From assembly GCF_038235435.1 (NCBI RefSeq), contig NZ_CP151275.1:930001-994000 (forward strand): a DNA stretch of 64,000 nt, written 5' to 3'. The number at the start of each line of letters is the position of its first letter. The first letter of the stretch is position 1. The notes beneath the pieces were generated by a model, which did no database searches, was not told the DNA's origin, and was given only the letters and a program-made list of their open reading frames with translations. The translations under genes were made by a program, and so were the position numbers. Of the stretch, positions 1-7,010 are shown piece after piece. This DNA comes from Niveibacterium sp. SC-1 (GTDB lineage Bacteria; Pseudomonadota; Gammaproteobacteria; Burkholderiales; Rhodocyclaceae).

Positions 1-906
1 ACCCTTCTCAAGTCGCGCAAGACGGACGTCGAAGCGGCTTTCGTGCGGGAAGCCATGGAGCGCGACGGCGCCGCCATGTGCGCCTTCTACGCCTGGTTCG
101 AAGCGGCGCTGGGGCACGAGCGGATCACCGAACTCACCATCGACGAACGCCTCTCCGCCGAGCGTGCGCGCCAGCCGGGCTTCGTCAGCCTCTCCTTCCC
201 GACCATCGCGGGCTTCAATGCCAACGGCGCGCTGCCGCATTACCGTGCGACGGAAGCGGCGCACGCGGAAATTGCCGGCGACGGCCTGCTGCTGATCGAC
301 TCCGGCGGGCAATACCTCGGCGGCACCACCGACATCACCCGCGTCTGGGCCATCGGACAGCTCGGCGACGCGCAACGGCGCGATTGCACCCTGGTGCTCA
401 AGGGCATGATCGCGCTCTCCCGCGCGCGCTTCCCGCGCGGCACGCTCTCACCCATGCTCGACGCGATCGCCCGCGCACCGATCTGGGCCGAATGTCTGGA
501 CTACGACCACGGCACCGGCCACGGCGTGGGCTACCTCATGAATGTGCACGAAGGCCCGCAGTCGATCTCCAAGGCCGTGCCCAACGCGAACATGGCGATG
601 GAGCCGGGCATGATCACCTCCAACGAACCTGGCCTCTACCGGCCTGGGCAGTGGGGCGTGCGGATCGAGAACCTGCTGCTCAACGTGCCGGTCGAGGCCA
701 ACGCCTTCGGCGACTTCCTCGGCTTCGAGACCCTCACGCTCTGCCCGATCGACCTGCGTTGCATCGACACGCGCCTGCTCGATGCCGCCGAACGCGCCTG
801 GCTCGATGCTTACCACGCCGAGGTGCTGCGTCGCCTGCGTCCGCATGTGAGCGGCGCCGCCCGCGACTGGCTGGAGGCACGCACCGCCAGCTTGGGCGGC
901 GCGTAG
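1..906 (+). CDS. Xaa-Pro aminopeptidase family (peptidase M24), 3' part
   Basis: The reading frame is open from base 1, so the N-terminus lies outside the window. The visible part is the pita-bread metallopeptidase domain of family M24, which removes N-terminal residues, typically before proline. Metal-ligand motifs are recognisable: DSGGQYLGGTTDITR supplies the two Asp ligands, HGTGHGVG the His, NEPGLY a Glu, and IENLLL the final Glu. The protein ends in a short Ala/Gly-rich tail. It could equally be a related M24 dipeptidase, because specificity cannot be read from this part alone. It is likely cytosolic; no neighbour suggests a pathway. Confidence 0.88.
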   Translation, partial: TLLKSRKTDVEAAFVREAMERDGAAMCAFYAWFEAALGHERITELTIDERLSAERARQPGFVSLSFPTIAGFNANGALPHYRATEAAHAEIAGDGLLLIDSGGQYLGGTTDITRVWAIGQLGDAQRRDCTLVLKGMIALSRARFPRGTLSPMLDAIARAPIWAECLDYDHGTGHGVGYLMNVHEGPQSISKAVPNANMAMEPGMITSNEPGLYRPGQWGVRIENLLLNVPVEANAFGDFLGFETLTLCPIDLRCIDTRLLDAAERAWLDAYHAEVLRRLRPHVSGAARDWLEARTASLGGA

Positions 907-956
907 CACTGAACGGCGGCGCCCGTTCAGCCTCGTATCGGACGCGTGGTCACCGG

Positions 957-1346
957 CTAGCACCCGCACCGGACCGCCTTGCCTGCCCTGGCGTCTTTGC
1001 CGTGCGTCTCGTAGCCGTCACGGCGCCACCAGTCGAGCCCACCCAGCAGCTCTTTTACGTTGAACCCGAGGGACGCCAGCTTCAGGGCGCCGCGGGTGGA
1101 CGCATTGCAGCCAATGCCGTCGCAGTAAGTGACGTAGAGCTTTGAGCGATCCAGCTGCGCGGTTGACTCCGGTGTCATGGTGCGATGGGGAAAGCTCACG
1201 GCGCCGGGAATGTGCTCGGCCTCGAAGGCTTCGTTGTTGCGCGCGTCGATGACCACGACAGCGGCGCCAGCATTCAGCGCCTCGCTCAGATCCCAGGAGT
1301 CGGTCTCGAACTCAAGCTTGGCTTTGTAGAACGCGATCCGGTCCAT
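957..1346 (-). CDS. Rhodanese-like domain protein
   Basis: A 129-residue single-domain rhodanese. The fold signature is present: VVVIDARNNEAFEAEHIPGAV, followed by the active-site region YVTYCDGIGCNAST, where the first Cys (of CDGIGC) is the expected persulfide-carrying residue. A second Cys in the loop and a VRCGC C-terminus add further thiols. The start ATG at 1346 overlaps the stop of the upstream DUF2917 gene (TGATG), so the two are translationally coupled. Likely role is sulfur transfer or thiol chemistry; the physiological acceptor is unknown. Family assignment is firm, function is inferred. Confidence 0.88.
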   Translation of the reverse strand: MDRIAFYKAKLEFETDSWDLSEALNAGAAVVVIDARNNEAFEAEHIPGAVSFPHRTMTPESTAQLDRSKLYVTYCDGIGCNASTRGALKLASLGFNVKELLGGLDWWRRDGYETHGKDARAGKAVRCGC

Positions 1347-1639
1347 CAGAAACTCTCCCCGTAGTAAGTAAGCGACCTCTGCAGGACCTGTGCGCCGCCC
1401 GCGGTCGCGAGCAGTCGCAGGCGCGTGTGTCCGCGTCCTTCCACCAGCACCTTTCCGGCTCCCCGCAAGGCATGACTGCGACCCGCATCCAGCAGGATGT
1501 CGACGGTGCCGCCGGCCTCTGTGATCCATAGCTGGCCGCTCTCGCACCGCACTGCCCAGCCGCGCGCCGCATCTAGCGAGAGGAGCGATCCGGGCTCCAG
1601 CTCCAGCACCACGTTTGTGAGATCTGCTCGCATGTTCAT
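1346..1639 (-). CDS. DUF2917 domain-containing protein
   Basis: A 97-residue protein with the cupin-like pattern of DUF2917: ELEPGSLLSLDAARG, then W(A/V)RCESGQLWITE, then a GTVDILLDAG turn. Family members are small and of unknown function. In proteobacteria they often lie next to or divergent from a GcvA-type LysR regulator, as here (LysR starts at 1719 on the opposite strand). The stop overlaps the rhodanese start, so both form a two-gene operon read leftwards from the shared control region at about 1640-1718. No signal peptide. Function not known. Confidence 0.8.
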   Translation of the reverse strand: MNMRADLTNVVLELEPGSLLSLDAARGWAVRCESGQLWITEAGGTVDILLDAGRSHALRGAGKVLVEGRGHTRLRLLATAGGAQVLQRSLTYYGESF

Positions 1640-1712
1640 GTCCGCACCTCATTGGGATGCTGAATTCTTGGCGCAGCGGCGCTAGAGTTCAAACGATCAT
1701 TTTTCTAGAGTC

Positions 1713-1729
1713 TGTGAGATGAACTCACA
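1713..1729. promoter_or_regulatory. Inverted repeat spanning the LysR start codon
   Basis: TGTGAG-N5-CTCACA is a perfect 6+6 palindrome in the divergent interval between the DUF2917/rhodanese genes and the LysR gene. The first possible LysR ATG (1719) lies in its spacer. The second ATG (1731) lies directly after it. LysR proteins bind dyads of this size in divergent promoters, so an autoregulatory operator is a fair inference. If so, translation may begin at 1731. Confidence 0.45.
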
Positions 1730-2675
1730 AATGGAAGCGCCAGCCCGACTCCCGCCCCTGAGCGCCTTGCGCGCCTTCGAAGCCGCCGCGCGCCTGGGCA
1801 GCTTCAGCCTTGCCGCCACGGAACTCTTCGTCACGCACGGCGCGGTGAGTCACCAGATCCGCGGGCTGGAGGCGCAGCTGGGCTTCCCGCTCTTCGTCCG
1901 CGAGGGGCGGGGCGTGCGGCTCACGCCGGCGGGGCAGGAACTGGCCGAACGCACCAATGCGGCCTTCTGCGAGATCGGACGCACCGTTGCGATGCTTCGC
2001 CAACGGGCCAATCCGCGGCGGCTCACCGTCACCACCATGCCGTCCTTCGCGGCCCGCTGGCTCGCGCCGCGCATCGGCCAGTTCATCGAGCAGCATCCGG
2101 ATGTCGAGCTCAACATCATCACGACCAATGCGATCCTGGATTTCGCGCGCGACGGCGTGGACATCGCCGTCCGCTTCGGCCTTGGCCAGTGCCCGCCCGA
2201 CGAGACGGCCACCCGCCTGCTGGAAGACGAGCTGATGGTCGTCGCCAGCCCGGCCTTGCTCGCCGGCCGCACGCCCGGCTCGCCGCGCGAACTCAAGGCC
2301 TTCCCGCTCCTGCGTGCCGACGGCGAATACTGGAAACCCTGGTTCGCCCGCGTAGGTCTGGACTGGGAAGAGCCGACGACGGGGCTCTTCTTCAGTGATT
2401 CCAGCCTGATCCTGCAGGCCGCGGTGGAGGGCCGCGGTGTCGCGCTGACCCGACGCCGCCTGTGCGAGCGCGAGGTCGCGGCCGGTCGCTTGGTCCAGCT
2501 CTTCGCGGAGACCCTGGCGAGTGCGCGCGCCTACTGGTTCGTGCATCCGGCCGAAGGCGTGCTCACGCCGCTGGCGCAGCGTTTCCGCGACTGGATCTTC
2601 GCCGAGGCGGCGGCCGCCGATCCGGTGACCGCCGACCCGACAGACGGCATCGCGATGGACGCAGGCCGCTGGTAG
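1719..2675 (+). CDS. LysR-family transcriptional regulator, GcvA type
   Basis: A 318-residue LysR regulator. The N-terminal winged helix-turn-helix (about residues 10-70) has the GcvA-like signature PLSALRAFEAAARLGSFS, then ATELFVTHGAVSHQIRGLE. The C-terminal periplasmic-binding-protein-like effector domain follows (about 95-300). It probably controls the divergent DUF2917/rhodanese pair and itself. The start at 1719 is the first ATG; an ATG at 1731, just past a palindrome, is an alternative, and neither has a good Shine-Dalgarno sequence. The inducer is unknown. The C-terminal tail beyond about residue 295 is Ala/Asp-rich and probably disordered. Confidence 0.9.
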   Translation: MNSQMEAPARLPPLSALRAFEAAARLGSFSLAATELFVTHGAVSHQIRGLEAQLGFPLFVREGRGVRLTPAGQELAERTNAAFCEIGRTVAMLRQRANPRRLTVTTMPSFAARWLAPRIGQFIEQHPDVELNIITTNAILDFARDGVDIAVRFGLGQCPPDETATRLLEDELMVVASPALLAGRTPGSPRELKAFPLLRADGEYWKPWFARVGLDWEEPTTGLFFSDSSLILQAAVEGRGVALTRRRLCEREVAAGRLVQLFAETLASARAYWFVHPAEGVLTPLAQRFRDWIFAEAAAADPVTADPTDGIAMDAGRW

Positions 2676-2833
2676 GCCGCTGCCAAGGGTCCGGCCTGGC
2701 ACGAACACTGCAAGCCCTTGGCGCGAATCACTTTTTTTGATTCAAGTGAAAGCGCCGACGGCCGTTCAGTGCTCCAATGTCGGGGGCGGCGCGTCGTGCG
2801 TCGCCTGTTTCGTTGTAAGTGTCAGGAATGGTC

Positions 2834-4801
2834 ATGAAGTGGTTTGCGCAGTTGTTTTCCCGATACCGCACCTGGTTCATCGGGCTGTCTCCCCGGATGC
2901 GTTATTGGGTACTGGCCGGCGCCGTGGCGGTGGTCGCCGCAAGCGCGGCCCTGACCGTGCATCTGATACCGGAACCGGCCAAGCCTGCCGCTACGACGGC
3001 AACGTCTTCCAGCCGCACGCTGGCGCATAGCGCCCTGCCGGCGGATGCCCCGGTCACCGCGCTTATCGCCGCGCGCGGGAAACTCGCGAGCCTGCTGGTG
3101 AGCGAGGGCGACGCCAGTTTCGACATCACCGCCCGCTTTACCGACGGCTCCCAGCGTGAGTTCAAGGGCGTCACCGTCTTTGCCTACCGCACCCTGCAGG
3201 AGATGCTCGCGGAGGACATCCGCGCCGGCACCCTCAAGCTCGAACTGCGGTCGGCCAACGGCGACAGCCACTGGAACACCCGCGAGGTGGTGGATATGAC
3301 CGCCAAGATCCTCAGCGTGCTCGCCGTGGTCGCGGTGATCTTCATCCTCGTCTTCCATTCGAAGATGGTCGATGGCCGCATGCGCGCCGCCGAGCTGATC
3401 AAGCCCGAAGCCAACGACGACCGCTTCGACGCGCTCATCGGGCTCGAAGACGTCAAGGCCGAAGTCATGCAGCTCAAGGCCATGTACGAGGACTCGGATC
3501 GCTATCGCAGCTACGGCATCGACAAGCCTTTCAACGTGCTCTTCAGCGGCCCCGCGGGCGTGGGCAAGACGCGTCTCGCCGGCGCACTGGCGCGCGAACT
3601 GGGCCTGCCGCTGCTGCATGCGAGCGGCTCCAACCTCGAGTCCGGTTTCGTCGGCGGCGGCTCGCGCGCGCTCAAGTCCATCCACAAGATGGCCAAGAAG
3701 CACAAGCGCGCAGTGGTCTTCCTCGACGAGGCGCAGGTGCTGCTGGTCAAGCGCGGCCAGCACACCGGTCACTCCAAGTACGCCGACGACACCGCCAACA
3801 CGCTGCTCTCCATCCTCGACGGCGTGAGCCGCACCGAAGACCGCGGCATCATCTGGATCGTCGCCTCCAACTTCGACGACCAGAACATCCAGGTCGACGA
3901 CGCGGTGATGCGCCGCTTCCCGCTCAAGGTGAACTTCCGCCTGCCCAACCGCGATGAGCGCGAACGCATCCTCAAGCACTACCTCGACAAGCGCGCCGCC
4001 CGCGTCGTGCCGGAACTCGATACCGGCCACGTCGCCGAAGTCACCGCCGGCCTCGCGCCCGCGCTGCTCGAAACCCTGGTCGAACGCGCCAGCCTCATCG
4101 CCATCCAGGAAGAGTGCCAGATCGACGAAGCCGTGCTGATGCAGGCCTTCGAACGCGTCGCCGTCGGCCTCACCGACCGCAAGACCACCGAGAACCAGTC
4201 CGAAGCCCGCAAGGTCATCGCGGTGCACGAACTCGGCCACTTCTTCGTCACGCTCAACGAAGCGATGAAGAAGGCCAAGACCGTGAGCGAACTCAAGAAG
4301 CAACTCCCGGTGATCAAGATTTCCACCGAAGCGGTTTCGAAGGGCAACGCGCTCGGTTTCGTGCTCATGCGCCAGAAGGATTCCCCGCTCGCCACCCGTA
4401 ACGAACTCGAAGGCAAGGTGCGCGGCCTCTATGGCGGTGTCGCCGCGGAAGAAGTCTTCTTCGGCCAGGACGAAATCACCACCGGCGCCTACGACGACAT
4501 CCGCAAAGCCACCGACCTCATGCAGAAGATGGTCGTGGAACTCGCGATGTATTCCTCCAGCAAGGTGAATATCGCCATGCTCAACAAGGAAGACACCGTC
4601 GCCAGTACTGCGGAAATCAAGGCGCTGGCTGAACGGCTGTTTGCGGACGCGCGTGCCGTGATCGAAACCCACAAGGCGGCGATCGCCGAATTGTCGGAAG
4701 AGCTCGTGCGGCGCTATACGTTCACGATTGACGAGATTCTGGATCGCTTGCTGGCGATGGGGGTTGTGGAGGCGGATGCGGCCGAAACGTGTGCAGTCTG
4801 A
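2834..4801 (+). CDS. FtsH-like membrane AAA protease (M41), divergent
   Basis: About 655 residues with FtsH topology: an N-terminal TM (about residues 22-42), a short periplasmic domain, a second TM (ILSVLAVVAVIFILVFH), then an AAA ATPase. Walker A is GPAGVGKT and Walker B is VVFLDEAQ. The C-terminal M41 protease has HELGH in place of the usual HEAGH, and TTGAYDDIRKAT supplies the distal Asp zinc ligand. The usual FtsH second region of homology (RPGRFDR) is missing; AVMRRFPLKV stands in its place. It is therefore probably a specialised paralogue, not the housekeeping FtsH. The start at ATG 2834 is chosen because AGGA lies six bases upstream; GTG 2819 and ATG 2828 are alternatives. Confidence 0.85.
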   Translation: MKWFAQLFSRYRTWFIGLSPRMRYWVLAGAVAVVAASAALTVHLIPEPAKPAATTATSSSRTLAHSALPADAPVTALIAARGKLASLLVSEGDASFDITARFTDGSQREFKGVTVFAYRTLQEMLAEDIRAGTLKLELRSANGDSHWNTREVVDMTAKILSVLAVVAVIFILVFHSKMVDGRMRAAELIKPEANDDRFDALIGLEDVKAEVMQLKAMYEDSDRYRSYGIDKPFNVLFSGPAGVGKTRLAGALARELGLPLLHASGSNLESGFVGGGSRALKSIHKMAKKHKRAVVFLDEAQVLLVKRGQHTGHSKYADDTANTLLSILDGVSRTEDRGIIWIVASNFDDQNIQVDDAVMRRFPLKVNFRLPNRDERERILKHYLDKRAARVVPELDTGHVAEVTAGLAPALLETLVERASLIAIQEECQIDEAVLMQAFERVAVGLTDRKTTENQSEARKVIAVHELGHFFVTLNEAMKKAKTVSELKKQLPVIKISTEAVSKGNALGFVLMRQKDSPLATRNELEGKVRGLYGGVAAEEVFFGQDEITTGAYDDIRKATDLMQKMVVELAMYSSSKVNIAMLNKEDTVASTAEIKALAERLFADARAVIETHKAAIAELSEELVRRYTFTIDEILDRLLAMGVVEADAAETCAV

Positions 4802-4830
4802 GTAACGCCGACTCTGGCAGGTAAGCAAAA

Positions 4831-4855
4831 AAGCCCCTCGAATGAGGGGCTTTTC
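4831..4855 (+). terminator. Rho-independent terminator after the FtsH-like gene
   Basis: AAGCCCCTC-GAAT-GAGGGGCTT is a perfect 9-bp stem with a 4-nt loop, followed by TTCT. It lies 30 bases after the stop codon at 4801. Confidence 0.85.
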
Positions 4856-5170
4856 TATTCTGAGGGGCTCTCCAACGCGTGACCTATAAGCGGGTCTCAA
4901 TGGCCGCGCGTCGAGCCACTGGCAGCTTCTTTCGCACTCTTATCGCGGCCGAGGATTTCTCCGGAGTCTTGCCTCCTGGCGGGTGACGCCGACGGCTAAG
5001 TGTTTGGCGGTCCCGGAGCAGCATGACGTGGCATGGGGCTCCATCATTATGTCCAACACCCGAAATGGGTTGTTTCTCAGAGCATCCCGCCCGCATTTCT
5101 GTCGGCTCGCAGCGTGGGATGCGCTTAGCCTCATCACCATTGCCAACATTTTCCAGATCAAAGGGGCGTC
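4856..5170. other. Gene-free interval before the orphan nuclease
   Basis: About 315 bases without a convincing gene. Short open frames exist on both strands, but none has a Shine-Dalgarno sequence or a recognisable protein. Composition is less GC-rich than the flanking core genes and resembles the nuclease gene that follows, so this may be the left part of the acquired segment. I see no transposase, tRNA or clear direct repeat. Confidence 0.4.
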
Positions 5171-6259
5171 ATGGACTTTATTGACCAGTTACGCGTGCTG
5201 TCAAACAGGATCGCCAACACCAAGGCGATGGTTCAGACGGAGGAGGCAACCAAGAATGCGATGGTCATGCCCTTCATCCAGGCTCTTGGATACAACGTCT
5301 TTGACCCCTTGGAAGTAACGCCTGAACTTGTTTCTGATATCGGCACTAAGAAGGGCGAGAAAGTTGATTACGCCATCTTGCGCAATGACAAGCCGATCAT
5401 GCTCTTCGAGTGCAAAAAGTGCGGCGGAGACCTCAGCATCAATCATGCGAGCCAGCTCTTTAGGTACTTTCATGTCACTGAAGCGAGATTCGGAGTTCTC
5501 ACAAATGGGCTTGTCTACCGATTCTTCACCGACTTGGAGCAGCCCAACAAGATGGATGAGAAACCCTTCTTTGAGTTCAATATTCTTGATTTCAAAGAGA
5601 GGGATGTGGAGGAGTTGAAGAAGTTCGCCAAGTCGGCCTTCGATCTCGATGCGATTCTGACAACGGCAAATGATCTGAAGTACACGCGGGCCATCCAGAC
5701 GAAGTTGGGCGAATTAATGGCAAACCCCTCAGAAGAGTTCGTGCGACTTCTTTCCTCAGGTCTTATCGGTGCCAGGAAGTTCACGCCGGCTATTCGAGAC
5801 CAATTCACAGGCATCAGTAGACGAGCGTTCGAACAGTTTATTGGCGAACGGATCAACGAAAGATTGAAGGGGGCCATGTCTCCTGAATCAGTATCGGTCT
5901 CAGGGAAACTAGCCGCCACGCCGGCGGAGGAAGTGTCCGTGAGTGATCCGACCATCGTTACTACCGGGGAGGAGATTGAGGGCTTTCATACTGTCCGCGC
6001 GATTGTTCGGGAGCTTGTCCCCACTAGGCGCGTTTTCATGCGTGACGCACAAAGCTACTGCGCCATTCTTCTTGATGACAACAATCGAAAGCCGATCTGT
6101 CGGCTACGCTTCAACAACGCGCAGAAGCTCAGGTTGGGGTTCTTCAACGCGCAAAGGGAGGAGGAGCAGGTGGTGCTGGGATCCGTGGACGACATCTACA
6201 ACTTCGCGGAGCAGCTTCGCGCGACGGTGGCTTCCTATGCGGCCAATGCAGACTCCTGA
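5171..6259 (+). CDS. Orphan HsdR-N-domain nuclease (type I restriction-like)
   Basis: A 362-residue protein whose N-terminal half (about residues 20-150) matches the type I restriction enzyme R-subunit N-terminal nuclease fold. The PD-(D/E)XK core is visible as EKVDYAIL, followed by MLFECKKC (D...ExK). The C-terminal about 100 residues form a small conserved domain ending in DDIYNFAEQLRATV. There is no helicase/translocase domain and no HsdM or HsdS nearby, so it is not a complete type I system. AAGGGG precedes the ATG. Codon use and base composition are clearly less GC-rich than the neighbours, suggesting horizontal gain. It may act in defence or in DNA processing; the target is unknown. Confidence 0.82.
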   Translation: MDFIDQLRVLSNRIANTKAMVQTEEATKNAMVMPFIQALGYNVFDPLEVTPELVSDIGTKKGEKVDYAILRNDKPIMLFECKKCGGDLSINHASQLFRYFHVTEARFGVLTNGLVYRFFTDLEQPNKMDEKPFFEFNILDFKERDVEELKKFAKSAFDLDAILTTANDLKYTRAIQTKLGELMANPSEEFVRLLSSGLIGARKFTPAIRDQFTGISRRAFEQFIGERINERLKGAMSPESVSVSGKLAATPAEEVSVSDPTIVTTGEEIEGFHTVRAIVRELVPTRRVFMRDAQSYCAILLDDNNRKPICRLRFNNAQKLRLGFFNAQREEEQVVLGSVDDIYNFAEQLRATVASYAANADS

Positions 6260-6499
6260 GCGGGCATAACGAGAGTTGGGCCTCGACAACGCTGTTCGCG
6301 GTGATAGCGAAAGCTTACTCTGCGCGCGTTCTCTTGGTACTGCTCCGTCGTCTCCGGTCGCGCCGCTGGACTGCACAGAGCGCTTCCCGTCAGCCAACAC
6401 TTACGGATTTCGGGGGCAGTCTGGTCGCGCTGACGTGTCAGGTAGCCAATGGTTGGCGGGCATCGAGAGGCCCGGCAAGCAGCGCGTTCCGTCGTCGCG

Positions 6500-6847
6500 C
6501 TACTTCGTGATCGGCGCGTTGCGCCCCGAATACTGGTCGCTCATGCGTTGCGCGGCCTCGACGTAGGTGCTGCGCGCCTTCTCATTGCAGTAGCGGGTGA
6601 TGAAGGTTTCGACCGTCCCCTGCGAGACTTCGGAAGTCTGTTGTGTCTGGCGCGCGTAGTTGTGGCCGCTGAGGAAGCCGCGCACCCAGGCGAGCTGTTG
6701 CGCGCGGGTATCGGGGTCGGGTTTTCCCGCGGCCCAGGCGCTGCAGGACATGTCGTCGAAGCCCAGTGTCTTCACCTCCGGTGCTGCTTGCAGCGGCAGC
6801 GAGGCGAGCAGGGCGAGGCACGTCGGCAAGGCGAAACGTAGGCGCAT
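6500..6847 (-). CDS. Small periplasmic protein of unknown function
   Basis: A 115-residue exported protein. It begins with a Sec signal peptide (MRLRFALPTCLALLASLPLQA, cleavage before APEV). The mature part is about 94 residues with two Cys, one in DMSCSAWAAG and one in ITRYCNEKAR, spaced to form a disulfide, and an aromatic WVRGFLSGHNYA helix. The pattern recalls small HdeA/Rap1a-like periplasmic proteins, but I cannot assign a family. The start at 6847 is preferred over ATG 6889 because the signal peptide begins there and GGAA precedes it. It is divergent from the GH31 gene. Confidence 0.65.
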   Translation of the reverse strand: MRLRFALPTCLALLASLPLQAAPEVKTLGFDDMSCSAWAAGKPDPDTRAQQLAWVRGFLSGHNYARQTQQTSEVSQGTVETFITRYCNEKARSTYVEAAQRMSDQYSGRNAPITK

Positions 6848-7010
6848 CAACAGGTTCCGTGAGGGCGGCAGGGGCAGCGGTTGCTGCATCGTGATTATCC
6901 GCCAGCCGCGATTTCCCGGGGTTTGCGTTCCGTCAGACGGCGAGCCAAGTGCGGCAGCGGGGTTCCGCCGCGGGGCTATGCTGAGTGCTTCTGCGTTCTG
7001 GAGCGCCGGC

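Noticed and set aside
2822..4900. Long open frame on the minus strand opposite the FtsH-like gene
   Set aside because: It is a GC-skew shadow of the real gene; low-complexity His/Asp/Glu-rich translation and no ribosome site.
6260..6499. The sequence after the orphan nuclease (GCGGGCATAACGAGAGTTGGGC) looks a little like an integron attC end
   Set aside because: Only a GTTGGGC-like core is present; no matching R'' box, imperfect hairpin or integrase is seen, so chance is more likely.
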